Notes under the pieces: generated by a model
What the model was told of the DNA's origin: nothing
What the model saw: only the letters and a program-made list of their open reading frames with translations
Database searches by the model: none
In this document: piece by piece, positions 47,363 through 55,475 of the stretch
Layout: every line of letters starts with the position of its first letter
Position numbering within the stretch: position 1 is the first letter of the stretch
Assembly: GCA_001319865.1 (NCBI GenBank)
Contig: BBSL01000034.1
Span: 1-64,000 of the forward strand
Origin: Burkholderia sp. E7m39
Lineage (GTDB): Bacteria; Pseudomonadota; Gammaproteobacteria; Burkholderiales; Burkholderiaceae
Direction of reading: 5' to 3'
DNA: 64,000 nucleotides
Made by a program: the position numbers and the translations under genes

Positions 47363-49030
47363 TCATTCCGTCACGTCCGACCGCACCGGCGCGCCGGGAT
47401 TGCGCGGCACGCCGCCCGCGCCATCCGCCGCGATCACGCGCTCGATGTCGTCGAGGGAAGCCGGTTTCACCAGATGATGGTCGAAGCCCGCGTCGCGGGT
47501 GCGCTGCCGGTCGCTTTCCTGTCCGTAGCCCGTCAGCGCAATCAGCAATGCGCCCGACGTCGCCGGCTCGGCGCGCAACGCGCGTGCGACCTGATAACCG
47601 TCGATGCCCGGCAAGCCGATGTCGAGCAGCACCACGTCCGGCCTGAACTCGCTCGCCGTCGCAATCGCCGCTGCGCCGTCGTACATCACGCGCACGTCGT
47701 GGCCGAGCATTTCGAGCAGAATCGACATCGACTCCGCGCCGTCGACGCTGTCGTCGACCACCATCACGCGACGCCTCGCGCCCGAACCTCCCGCAGGCGA
47801 GGCGCGGTGCGCGTCGTCGGCGTGTGGCGCGTCGGGCGACCGCGCTGCTTCATCGCGCGCGACGGCGCCAGCTGCGTCCGTGCCGGGTTGCGCTGCGCCC
47901 GCCGCCGCCGGGCTTTTCTGCGCGGGGCTTTCCCGCACCGCCATCGGCAGCGTCACGACGAATTCGGAGCCCATGCCGAGCCCGGCCGAAAACGCCTCGA
48001 TCGTGCCGCCGTGCAATTCGCTCAGCGTCTTCGCAAGCGACAGTCCGATGCCGAGCCCGCCTTCGGAGCGCGCGAGGGAATCTTCAGACTGCATGAACAG
48101 ATTGAACACGTCGGCGAGTTCGTTGGGCGGGATGCCGATGCCGTTGTCGCGCACGCGGACCGTCACGCGGCCATCGCCTTCGCCGACATCGAGTTCGATC
48201 ACGCCGCCCTCCGGCGTGTATTTCGATGCATTCGACAGAAGATTGCTGATCACCTGCGCGACGCGAATGGCGTCGCCGCGAATCGCGCTGGGCTCGCGGG
48301 GCACGTTCACGCGCAGCGTGTGCTGCTTCTTGGTGATGGACGGCTGGTTCGCCTCGACGGCCGTCGCGACGGCGGCCGCGACATCGACGCATTCGATCTG
48401 CAGCGCGATCTTGCCGTGCGTGATGCGCGATACGTCGAGCAGATCGTCGACCAGCCGGCTCAAATGCTCGACCTGGCGGCGCGCGATCATGCGCGCGTCG
48501 CGCACGGCTTCCTCGTTCGCGTGGTAGCGCGGGTCCATCAGCTCGACGGCGTTGCGGATCGGCGCGAGGGGATTGCGCAACTCGTGCGCGAGCGTCGCGA
48601 GAAACTGGTCCTTGCGGCGGTCGGCGTCGCGCAACGCTTCTTCCGCGCGGTGCAGCCGCAGCAGCGCGCGCACGTTCGCGACGAGTTCCGACGGCTCGAT
48701 AGGCTCGGTCAGGTAGCTGTCCGCGCCGCCGTCCAGCGCGCGAACCTTGTCGAACGATTGCACCGCGGCCGCCGAGGTTTGCAGAATCATCGTCGAACGC
48801 GTCAGCGGATCACGCTTGAGCATCGAGCAAACCTCGATGCCGCTGATGTCGGGCAGCTTCACATCGAGCAGCACCAGCGCGGGCTTGTGCGCGCGCACCT
48901 GATCGAGCGCGCCCTGCCCCGTCGCCGCCTCGATCACCTCGAAACCGGCATGCACGAGCACGCGCGTTTTCGCGTAGCGCGCGCCGTCGTTGTCGTCGAC
49001 ATTCAGTATCAGCGGCGCGGCAACCGTCAT
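47363..49030 (-). CDS. REC-histidine kinase-REC hybrid
   Basis: 555 residues, soluble. REC1 (LILNVDDNDGARYA; phospho-acceptor Asp56 in LLDVKLPD) in which the usual Lys before Pro is Glu (SYLTEPIEP); then HisKA with LAHELRNPLAP (His149), HATPase (NLLSNASKYT, RDNGIGIPPNE, GIGLSLAKTL), an Ala/Pro-rich linker, and a C-terminal REC (VMVVDDSVDGAES, LLDIGLPGIDGY, LVKPAS) with a normal Lys. Start ATG 49030 has GGAGG 6 bp upstream and overlaps the previous gene's stop. Confidence 0.93.
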   Translation of the reverse strand: MTVAAPLILNVDDNDGARYAKTRVLVHAGFEVIEAATGQGALDQVRAHKPALVLLDVKLPDISGIEVCSMLKRDPLTRSTMILQTSAAAVQSFDKVRALDGGADSYLTEPIEPSELVANVRALLRLHRAEEALRDADRRKDQFLATLAHELRNPLAPIRNAVELMDPRYHANEEAVRDARMIARRQVEHLSRLVDDLLDVSRITHGKIALQIECVDVAAAVATAVEANQPSITKKQHTLRVNVPREPSAIRGDAIRVAQVISNLLSNASKYTPEGGVIELDVGEGDGRVTVRVRDNGIGIPPNELADVFNLFMQSEDSLARSEGGLGIGLSLAKTLSELHGGTIEAFSAGLGMGSEFVVTLPMAVRESPAQKSPAAAGAAQPGTDAAGAVARDEAARSPDAPHADDAHRASPAGGSGARRRVMVVDDSVDGAESMSILLEMLGHDVRVMYDGAAAIATASEFRPDVVLLDIGLPGIDGYQVARALRAEPATSGALLIALTGYGQESDRQRTRDAGFDHHLVKPASLDDIERVIAADGAGGVPRNPGAPVRSDVTE

Positions 49031-50472
49031 GAGACGCCTCCGTGCGCGATGGACGGACCGTTCGTTTCGCCCGCGCTGGACGGCACGAACGCTTCGGCCT
49101 GGAGCGGTAGCGTCGCGTAGAACGTCGAGCCGACGCCAGGCTTGCTGTCGACCCCCGTATAGCCGCCGAGCAGCGCAGCGAGCTTGCGGCACAGCGGCAA
49201 GCCGAGCCCCGTCCCCTTGACCCGCTGCTGCAGATGGTTCTGCACCTGGCCGAACTCCTCGAAGATCACTTGATGGTGCTCCTCCGCGATGCCGATGCCC
49301 GTATCGGCCACGAAGAACGTCACGTGCTCGCCGTCCGGCTCCATGCGCGCGCCGACGCGAATCTCCCCGCGCTCAGTAAATTTGAGCGCGTTGGAGACAA
49401 AATTACGCAGTATCTGCGTGAGCTTGGCTTCGTCGGTGAAGATGGGTGGCAAACCTTGTGCGTCCTCGAAAATCAGCTTCACCGCCGGGTCGGTCAAAAG
49501 CGGCGCCAGCATCGCGCGCAGCGCCGCGAACAGCCCCGTGGCCTTGAACCAGACCGGGCTCACCTCGGTACGCCCCGCTTCGATCTTGGCCAGATCGAGC
49601 AGGTCGTTGACGATTTCGGATAGATCTTCGGCCGATTTGCGAATGAGTAGCACCTGGCGTTCCTGCTCGCTGGAGAGATCGCCGTCGAGGCGATTCAGCA
49701 GCAGATTCGCGAGCGCGCGGATCGAGCTGAGCGGTGTGCGCAACTCATGACTCATGTTCGACAGGAAGCGCGATTTCATCGTGTCTGCGCGGCGCAGTTC
49801 GTCGGCGCGTTCGTCGAGTTCCGCATACAGCGCGACCACGCCGCGATTGGTCGCCTCGAGTTCGTGCGTGAGGCGCGTGAGTTCGTCTTGACGGTCGCGC
49901 AGTTCCGTCAGCGTCGTCAGCAGTTCGCGATTCTGCTCGTGCAGTTCGGAGAACGAGCCTTGCGCGGCGGCGCCCGCGGGCTTCGCGTCGTTGCCCGGCG
50001 CGTGTTGCTGGCCGAGGCTGCGCATGATCACGTCGATGCCCGTGAGCGGCATCTCCGGCCGGTCGTTCGGCAGATAGCGCGTCATCGATACGGACGTGCC
50101 GCGCTCCGCCGACGACACGATATCGCAGCGGTCCATCAGCCGCCGGCTGCCGGAAATGCCGCAGCCCATGCCCGTGGCCGAGCGGTACGTGCCGTCGAGC
50201 ACCGATTCGAGGTCGCGGATGCCCGGCCCGTTGTCGCGTATGTCGATCAGCAGCGCCTGCGGTCTCGACTCGCCGTCGAACGCGAATGTCACTTCGCCGC
50301 CGTGCGCGTATTCGAACGCATTGCGTGCGATCTCCGAGACTGCGCTCGCGATGCGCGTCTGGTCGAGGGACGAAAAGCCGAGTCCCGCAGCAATCGAGCG
50401 GGCCTTGCGGCGCGCCGCCACGACGTCTTGCTCGGCTTCGAGCCGGATGCGCAATATAGGGGTCGTCGTCAT
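49027..50472 (-). CDS. histidine kinase with N-terminal RsbT-like ATPase domain
   Basis: 481 residues, soluble. Residues 1-135 form an RsbT-type GHKL domain: LGFSSLDQTRIASAVSEIAR with N-box Glu47/Asn51, DIRDNGPGI (Asp80) and GMGCGISGSRRLMDRCDI. Then a coiled coil (about 175-235), HisKA with SNMSHELRTPLSS (His242) and HATPase (NFVSNALKFTERG, DTGIGIAEEH, GTGLGLPLC). So one chain pairs a stressosome-kinase module with a two-component kinase. Its stop overlaps the next hybrid's start (ATGA). The 165-bp gap upstream may hold a separate promoter. Confidence 0.92.
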   Translation of the reverse strand: MTTTPILRIRLEAEQDVVAARRKARSIAAGLGFSSLDQTRIASAVSEIARNAFEYAHGGEVTFAFDGESRPQALLIDIRDNGPGIRDLESVLDGTYRSATGMGCGISGSRRLMDRCDIVSSAERGTSVSMTRYLPNDRPEMPLTGIDVIMRSLGQQHAPGNDAKPAGAAAQGSFSELHEQNRELLTTLTELRDRQDELTRLTHELEATNRGVVALYAELDERADELRRADTMKSRFLSNMSHELRTPLSSIRALANLLLNRLDGDLSSEQERQVLLIRKSAEDLSEIVNDLLDLAKIEAGRTEVSPVWFKATGLFAALRAMLAPLLTDPAVKLIFEDAQGLPPIFTDEAKLTQILRNFVSNALKFTERGEIRVGARMEPDGEHVTFFVADTGIGIAEEHHQVIFEEFGQVQNHLQQRVKGTGLGLPLCRKLAALLGGYTGVDSKPGVGSTFYATLPLQAEAFVPSSAGETNGPSIAHGGVS

Positions 50473-50637
50473 GCCTAAATGTACTCTCGTCCCATGCAAT
50501 AGCTGTCGATCGGAGCAGGCGCTTCAGCGTTTACGCTGATCCCGTGCGAAGGCATCGCCGAAGTCACGCGAAGGCGCCCATGTCGAGCCTGCTAGCGTCG
50601 TATTCCGCCCGTTTTTGTCGGTCGTTCTGCCGCCCAT

Positions 50638-51765
50638 TCACCGCCCCGACTTGACGACGACTACCGTCGCGTCGTCGCGGCGGCGCGCGAAGTCGCGATA
50701 CAGCACAGCCGCGATCACCACGGACGGCTGCAGATGCAAGCCCGGATACGCAGCCAGATTCCAGCGCGTGCCGATACCGTCCGAATGCAGGATCAGCATC
50801 GCGTCGCGCGCCCACGTCACTTCGAATTCCTGCGAATCGCGCATCGCGTGACCGACTATGCCGTTGCGCGAGATCAGCTGCCAGCTGCTGCGCCCGCTGT
50901 CGGCCGCGCTGCTTGCGCTCGCGGCGGCCGCCGTGCCGCCCGTGACGAGCGCCGGCTTGCCGACGTTGAACACCGACGCCGCGATGTTTCCCGTGCCCGC
51001 GAACATCAGTTGCGAGCGCGTCAGATCGAGCCGCGCAATCGCCACGGCGGCGCCGCGCGTCGGCCGCAGCGCGCCATGCGCGAGCTCCATCAGCACAGCG
51101 GGTGAACGGCCCGCGCGCCGCCGCACGACATCGACGGCGCTCGCGGCGGCGACATGCGCGTCGGGGCCGTGGCCGAGGCCGTCGGCGACCGTCACCGTCA
51201 GCCCGTTCTGATCCGCTTCGATGCCCCACGCGTCGCCGCTCACGGATTCGCCCGGATACGGCACGCATATGCCGCCGATGTCCGTGGCCGCCGCCTGTCC
51301 CGCCCGCGCGGGCGCGCGCTCGTTACCGCCGCGGCCGCGCACGACGGCGCGCACCACCGTGCCCAGACGCGGCTGCGAATACACCGACAGCTCGTCCGAG
51401 AGGCGCTGCATCGCGCCGAGCCCCGTACCCGGCGAGCCCGCCGTCGAACGTCCGTCGAGAAACGCGAGCCGCACGTCCTGCATGCCGGGGCCTTTGTCGA
51501 TCGCAATGATCTCGACGCCGTCGGCGAGCATGCCGCCCGCGTCGGCGGGCAGCGTGCGCACCAGCAGTTCGCCGTGCTGCGCGTGCTTGAGGATGTTGGT
51601 CGCCGCCTCCGTCACGATCAGCGCGACGCGGCCGAGATCCGTTTCGTTCAATGCGCCTTTTTGCGCGGCCTCGCCCGCGCCGCGCCGCGCAAACGCGACG
51701 CTGCTTGCGTCGGCGATTTCGAATGACGCATGCATGCCGCGCAAACCGCTCAGCGAAGTTTCCAT
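50638..51765 (-). CDS. RsbT/RsbW-like ATPase fused to SpoIIE/RsbX-type phosphatase
   Basis: 375 residues. N-terminal GHKL domain (N-box VTEAATN, Glu53/Asn57; AIDKGPGM with Asp90; GTGLGAMQRLSDELSVYS), then a PP2C/SpoIIE domain with metal Asp in SGDAWGIEAD (Asp178) and VADGLGHGPDA (Asp195), and LILHSDGIGTRW near the end. In stressosome systems RsbX removes phosphate from RsbR/RsbS to reset the complex; here it is joined to an ATPase. Start overlaps the end of rsbT by 16 bp. Confidence 0.9.
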   Translation of the reverse strand: METSLSGLRGMHASFEIADASSVAFARRGAGEAAQKGALNETDLGRVALIVTEAATNILKHAQHGELLVRTLPADAGGMLADGVEIIAIDKGPGMQDVRLAFLDGRSTAGSPGTGLGAMQRLSDELSVYSQPRLGTVVRAVVRGRGGNERAPARAGQAAATDIGGICVPYPGESVSGDAWGIEADQNGLTVTVADGLGHGPDAHVAAASAVDVVRRRAGRSPAVLMELAHGALRPTRGAAVAIARLDLTRSQLMFAGTGNIAASVFNVGKPALVTGGTAAAASASSAADSGRSSWQLISRNGIVGHAMRDSQEFEVTWARDAMLILHSDGIGTRWNLAAYPGLHLQPSVVIAAVLYRDFARRRDDATVVVVKSGR

Positions 51766-52175
51766 TTGGTGATCGACACCGTCGTGCCTTTTCCTCGTTC
51801 CGACTGGATTTCAAATTCGTCGCACAAACGCCGCGCGCCGCCGAGCCCGAGTCCCAACCCCGAGCCGCTCGTGTAGCCGTCCTGCAACGCGCGTTCGATA
51901 TCAGCAATGCCCGCGCCCTGGTCGACGAACGTCAGCCTGAGCCCCTTGCGCGTGCCGTTGAGAAGCACGCTCAGCGACGCGTCGCCGCCTCCGCCGTACA
52001 AAAGCGTGTTGCGTGCCAGTTCGCTCGCGGCCGTGACGAACTTCGTCTGGTCGACGAGCGAGAAGCCTTGCGCGATCGCTGCGTCGCGCACGATCTGGCG
52101 AAGCCTGACGATCTCCTGATCCGAGCGCAGACCGACTTCGACAGTCGATGTCACCACCACGCCGAATGAGTTCAT
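51750..52175 (-). CDS. rsbT: stressosome kinase RsbT
   Basis: 141-residue GHKL serine/threonine kinase. Pattern matches RsbT: GFSLVDQTKFVTAASELARN with N-box Glu52/Asn56, FVDQGAGIADIERALQDG (Asp85), GLGLGLGGARRLCDEFEI and the C-terminal ITKWKLR. In the Bacillus system RsbT phosphorylates RsbS and RsbR, leaves the complex and activates a partner. The partner RsbU is absent here, so the target is probably one of the kinases downstream (inference). Confidence 0.93.
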   Translation of the reverse strand: MNSFGVVVTSTVEVGLRSDQEIVRLRQIVRDAAIAQGFSLVDQTKFVTAASELARNTLLYGGGGDASLSVLLNGTRKGLRLTFVDQGAGIADIERALQDGYTSGSGLGLGLGGARRLCDEFEIQSERGKGTTVSITKWKLR

Positions 52176-52194
52176 GTGTGAGCGCCCCGGTTCG

Positions 52195-52551
52195 TCAGCG
52201 CTGTCGCTGCTTGAGCAGCGCCATGCCTCGTTCGACGTTGAGCGCCGTGCGCACGCCCGTCAGCGTCAGTCCGAGCTCGACCAGCGTGATCGCCACGGAC
52301 GGCTGCATGCCGACCACGACCGTCTGCGCGTCGAGCACCGTCGCCATCGCGGCCGTGTTGCTAATCATGCGGCCGATGAACGAATCGACGATATCGAGCG
52401 CGGAAATGTCGATCAGCACGCCCTTCGCCTTGTCTTTCACGATGCGCTCGGTCAGATCGTCCTGAAGCGCGATGGCGAGACGGTCGTGCATATCGACCTG
52501 GATCGCGACGATCAGGCAGTCGCCCAGGCGCAGGATTGGAATGCGGTCCAT
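52195..52551 (-). CDS. rsbS: stressosome scaffold RsbS (STAS domain)
   Basis: 118-residue single STAS domain. It starts MDRIPILRLGDCLIVAIQVD and has LIDISALDIVDSFIGRMI with Ser57 at the place of the RsbT-phosphorylated Ser59 of Bacillus RsbS, and VVVGMQPSVAITLVELGL. ATG 52551 chosen by homology with the family start; the longer frame overlaps rsbR. RsbS forms the stressosome core with RsbR. Eight bases separate it from rsbR. Confidence 0.95.
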   Translation of the reverse strand: MDRIPILRLGDCLIVAIQVDMHDRLAIALQDDLTERIVKDKAKGVLIDISALDIVDSFIGRMISNTAAMATVLDAQTVVVGMQPSVAITLVELGLTLTGVRTALNVERGMALLKQRQR

Positions 52552-52559
52552 TCGGCACC

Positions 52560-53420
52560 TCAGGCGGCGGGCGCCGCAATGCTCGACCCGCTCTTTTGCA
52601 GCGCGACGACGAACGCATCGGCCAACGTCGACTTCGTGATCACGTTGGTGAGGTCGACGCCGAGATGCACGATGGTCTGCGCAATCTGCGGACGAATGCC
52701 GCTGATGATGCAGTCCGCGCCCATCAGACGCGCGGCCGCGACCGTCTTCAGCAGATGTTGCGCGACGAGCGTGTCGACGGTGGGAACGCCCGTGATGTCG
52801 ATGATCGAGATCGCCGCGCCCGTCTCGACGATCTTCTCCAGCAGGCTTTCCATCACGACCTGCGTGCGCGCCGAATCGAGCGTGCCGATCAGCGGCAGCG
52901 CGAGAATGCCTTCCCACAACTGCACGACGGGCGTCGACAGTTCCAGCAGTTCTTCCTGCTGGCGCGCGATGATCGCCTCGCGGCTGCGCTGGAACACTTC
53001 CGTCGTATAGAGGCCGAGCGCGTCGAGCAGCAGATTCACCGTCCAGCTCACGTCGGCAAGCTCTTGCGGCTGTGTGCTGAATTCGTCGCGCAGCCGTGCA
53101 TAGAGCGGCTGTTTCAGCGAGAACACAAAGGTTGCCGTTTCAACGGGCGTGAAACCCTGGCGCGCGCGGTGCGCGGATATGTCGGAGAGAAACGCGCGCA
53201 CGGGCTCCCATTCGGGGCGGCTCGCATCGAGCGTATCCGACTTCGCGAGCGTGTCGGAGAAGATGTTCAGGAAGTTGCGGAACTGGTCGCTCATTTCCGC
53301 TTCCGTGGTCAACCCGCGACGCAACGCGATCGATAGATGCTGATTCAACCAGTCCGCGAGCAGGGTGTCGCGATGACGCGTCAGCACCTCCACGAGGGCC
53401 GAGCTTTTCGATGCGTTCAT
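52560..53420 (-). CDS. rsbR: stressosome sensor/scaffold RsbR
   Basis: 286 residues. N-terminal sensor domain of the RsbRD type (all helical, residues 1-155, no haem or flavin motif visible), linker helix, and C-terminal STAS domain: LPLIGTLDSARTQVVMESLL, DITGVPTVDTLVAQHL (Thr217, matching Bacillus Thr171) and GIRPQIAQTIVHLGVDL (Thr249, matching Thr205). GGAG ribosome-binding site 5 bp before ATG 53420. First gene of the locus. Confidence 0.94.
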   Translation of the reverse strand: MNASKSSALVEVLTRHRDTLLADWLNQHLSIALRRGLTTEAEMSDQFRNFLNIFSDTLAKSDTLDASRPEWEPVRAFLSDISAHRARQGFTPVETATFVFSLKQPLYARLRDEFSTQPQELADVSWTVNLLLDALGLYTTEVFQRSREAIIARQQEELLELSTPVVQLWEGILALPLIGTLDSARTQVVMESLLEKIVETGAAISIIDITGVPTVDTLVAQHLLKTVAAARLMGADCIISGIRPQIAQTIVHLGVDLTNVITKSTLADAFVVALQKSGSSIAAPAA

Positions 53421-53459
53421 AAGGTCTCCGAGAACAGTCCAGGTAAATTTTGCTGAATT

Positions 53460-53473
53460 GTTTGCGTGCAAAC
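53460..53473. promoter_or_regulatory. GTTTGC-GT-GCAAAC palindrome upstream of rsbR
   Basis: Six-base perfect arms 40 bp before the rsbR start, inside the 273-bp gap 53421-53693 that also holds an AT-rich stretch. A likely operator for the stressosome operon; the binding protein is unknown. Confidence 0.5.
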
Positions 53474-53693
53474 TGTTCGTGCGCACTTGATGCGCGAAAA
53501 CATTACCGGAAGGCGTGCCGATGATGACAATTGCGAACAACTTGCCGCATGATCGACAAAATACTACAGGGGCGAGGCGCGATCGCGCACAAAAAGGTCG
53601 GCGGAAATGTGCGTTGCGCGACAGGCGAGCGACGCTTGCAGCGTGACGTCTGCATCGCGGTTCATCGGGATGCGTTGCGCGCAAGAGCGGCGC

Positions 53694-55475
53694 TCAGGGC
53701 TCGCTGCAGACGAAGTTGTTCGCTTCGTTGAGATTGCCTCTGCCGAGGTAGCGCGGAAACATCGGATAGCGGCACAGCGGTCGCGAGCGGCCGTTGGTGG
53801 AAGGCGAGATGTCGGTGGAGAGCAGCGTTTCGGGCGAGACGCCGCGTGTCACCCAGCCGTCCAGCGCGCCGAGCAGATCGACGGAAGGAATGAACACGCC
53901 GCCGCCATGCTGAAAGCCGGGCACCATGTACAGGCGCATGAACGCATTCACGCGCGCTTCGCCGTAGCGATCGACCAGACGGTCGTAATACGCGATCGTC
54001 TGGTTGGGGCTGATGACTTCGTCGGCGAGACCTTGCATCGTGATCAGCTTGCCGCCCTTCGCGATGAAGCGGTTCAGGTCCGGATTCATCGCGCCGATCG
54101 TCTGCGACAGCGCGACCAGTTGCTTCTGATATTTGCCGGGATGCAGCACGTCGAAGTTCATCGAATCGAACGTGGCGTCCTGCGCGACGAAATAGCGGAT
54201 ATAGCCGTCGCCTTGCGCGTACAGATAGCCGTTGCCGTTGAAGGTCGGCGCTGCCTGACGCGCGGCATCGTGGCCGAGTCCGAGCATGCCGTTCAGGCGC
54301 GTGCCTTGAAAGACGTTGTAGCCAGCATAGCCGCCGACGTCGTACGCGAGCTTGTACGGCAGCTTGAGACCGTCGCGTAGCACGAGCAGCGTGGCGAGCT
54401 GCGTGTCCGTCAGGCAACCGCCTTCGTGCGCGTAGGAGGTGCCGCGATGACAGCGCAGCGCATCGACGATTTCGCTTTCGCGCTGCCGACATTGCGCGAC
54501 GTCGCTGACGATGCCGTCCGCCGCGCCGTCGAGCTTGTCGCAGACTTCGAGTGTCTTTTGATAGACGCGCTCGAGCAGCGCCGGCGGGACGAAGCCGCCG
54601 GGCGACGCGTACTCCGCCTGACCGATGCGCACGCCGATCAGCCGGACACCCGAAAAATTCAGCGCGGGAGAATCGGCGATGACGCCGTCGTAGTCGTCCG
54701 GAAAGCGCTGCATTACCGTGTAGCCCTCGCGGCCGCCCGTCGAGCCACCCGCGAAATACATCCGGTCGGGCGGATGGCCGTACATGCGCACGATCAGCGC
54801 GAGCGCCGCATCGTGCGTTTTCTTCAGATGCGCGTAGCCGAAATTCACCACGGCTTCGTCGACCAGACCGAACACCGCGAGCGCCGAATTGCCGACGTGG
54901 CCCGAGTCGTCGCCGAATGTCACGTAGCCCTGCGCAAGCGGCGCACGAACCGGCGAGAACGGCATGACGCCGATGCCCGTCACGACGGTGCCGTTATAGC
55001 CGCCGCCGCCCACCTGCAGCGCGCGGCCGTTCCAGCGGCGCGGCAGGTTCAGGTCGAAGCGGATGTCGGGCGTGGTGCCCTTGAGCGCGCGGATGACGCC
55101 CGTGATCCGGCAGAACTCGCCCGCGCCGTTGCCGGGCGTTTGCGCGGAGATCAGCGTCGCGGTTTCGACGTGCGCGCCGTACGTGGGCAGCGCGATGACT
55201 TCGGCGTCGAGCCAGAGGCCACCCAGATCCGTGCAGCGCGTGGCGAACGGCGGTTTCTTCTGGCTTTGGGCTTGAGGTTCGGCCGGGGTCTGGCCGGGGC
55301 TGGGAACGGCCGTGGTGGTGGCCGTGGTGGTGGCCGTGGTGGTGGCCGTGGGGGCGGTCGTGGGGGCGGCCGCGTTGGCGGTCGTTGTCACGCCGATGGC
55401 GCCTGCCGCGGCGCAATGCAGCGCAGCGCGTGCGAGCCGCGGCGCCGCGCGCGGCCCTGCGATACGACGTCTCAT
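53694..55475 (-). CDS. tannase/feruloyl esterase family protein
   Basis: 593 residues, exported: signal-like N-terminus, then a Thr/Ala/Pro-rich linker (about 37-75), then the tannase domain. Nucleophile elbow FAGGSTGGREG gives Ser245; Asp485 lies in GLADEVISP; His523 in PGFQHGGG. A Ca-binding-type loop LDGAADGIVSDVAQC is near 315-329. The family's CS-D-HC motif (Cys before Ser, Cys after His) is absent: both positions are Gly. Predicted to cleave esters of hydroxycinnamic or gallic acid or a related aromatic ester. The start overlaps the opgC stop (ATGA). Confidence 0.9.
   Translation of the reverse strand: MRRRIAGPRAAPRLARAALHCAAAGAIGVTTTANAAAPTTAPTATTTATTTATTTAVPSPGQTPAEPQAQSQKKPPFATRCTDLGGLWLDAEVIALPTYGAHVETATLISAQTPGNGAGEFCRITGVIRALKGTTPDIRFDLNLPRRWNGRALQVGGGGYNGTVVTGIGVMPFSPVRAPLAQGYVTFGDDSGHVGNSALAVFGLVDEAVVNFGYAHLKKTHDAALALIVRMYGHPPDRMYFAGGSTGGREGYTVMQRFPDDYDGVIADSPALNFSGVRLIGVRIGQAEYASPGGFVPPALLERVYQKTLEVCDKLDGAADGIVSDVAQCRQRESEIVDALRCHRGTSYAHEGGCLTDTQLATLLVLRDGLKLPYKLAYDVGGYAGYNVFQGTRLNGMLGLGHDAARQAAPTFNGNGYLYAQGDGYIRYFVAQDATFDSMNFDVLHPGKYQKQLVALSQTIGAMNPDLNRFIAKGGKLITMQGLADEVISPNQTIAYYDRLVDRYGEARVNAFMRLYMVPGFQHGGGVFIPSVDLLGALDGWVTRGVSPETLLSTDISPSTNGRSRPLCRYPMFPRYLGRGNLNEANNFVCSEP
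55308..55367. repeat. 12-bp tandem repeat coding the Thr/Ala linker
   Basis: Three perfect copies of GGCCGTGGTGGT at 55308, 55320 and 55332, then degenerate copies. On the minus strand they encode the ATTT-type linker of the tannase-family protein. The unit is a multiple of three, so copy-number change would keep the frame. Confidence 0.88.

Noticed and set aside
42286..53420. Sigma factor or RsbU/V/W genes in the stressosome locus
   Set aside because: Every long frame was accounted for; none matches a sigma factor, anti-sigma factor or PP2C with an RsbU N-terminal domain.
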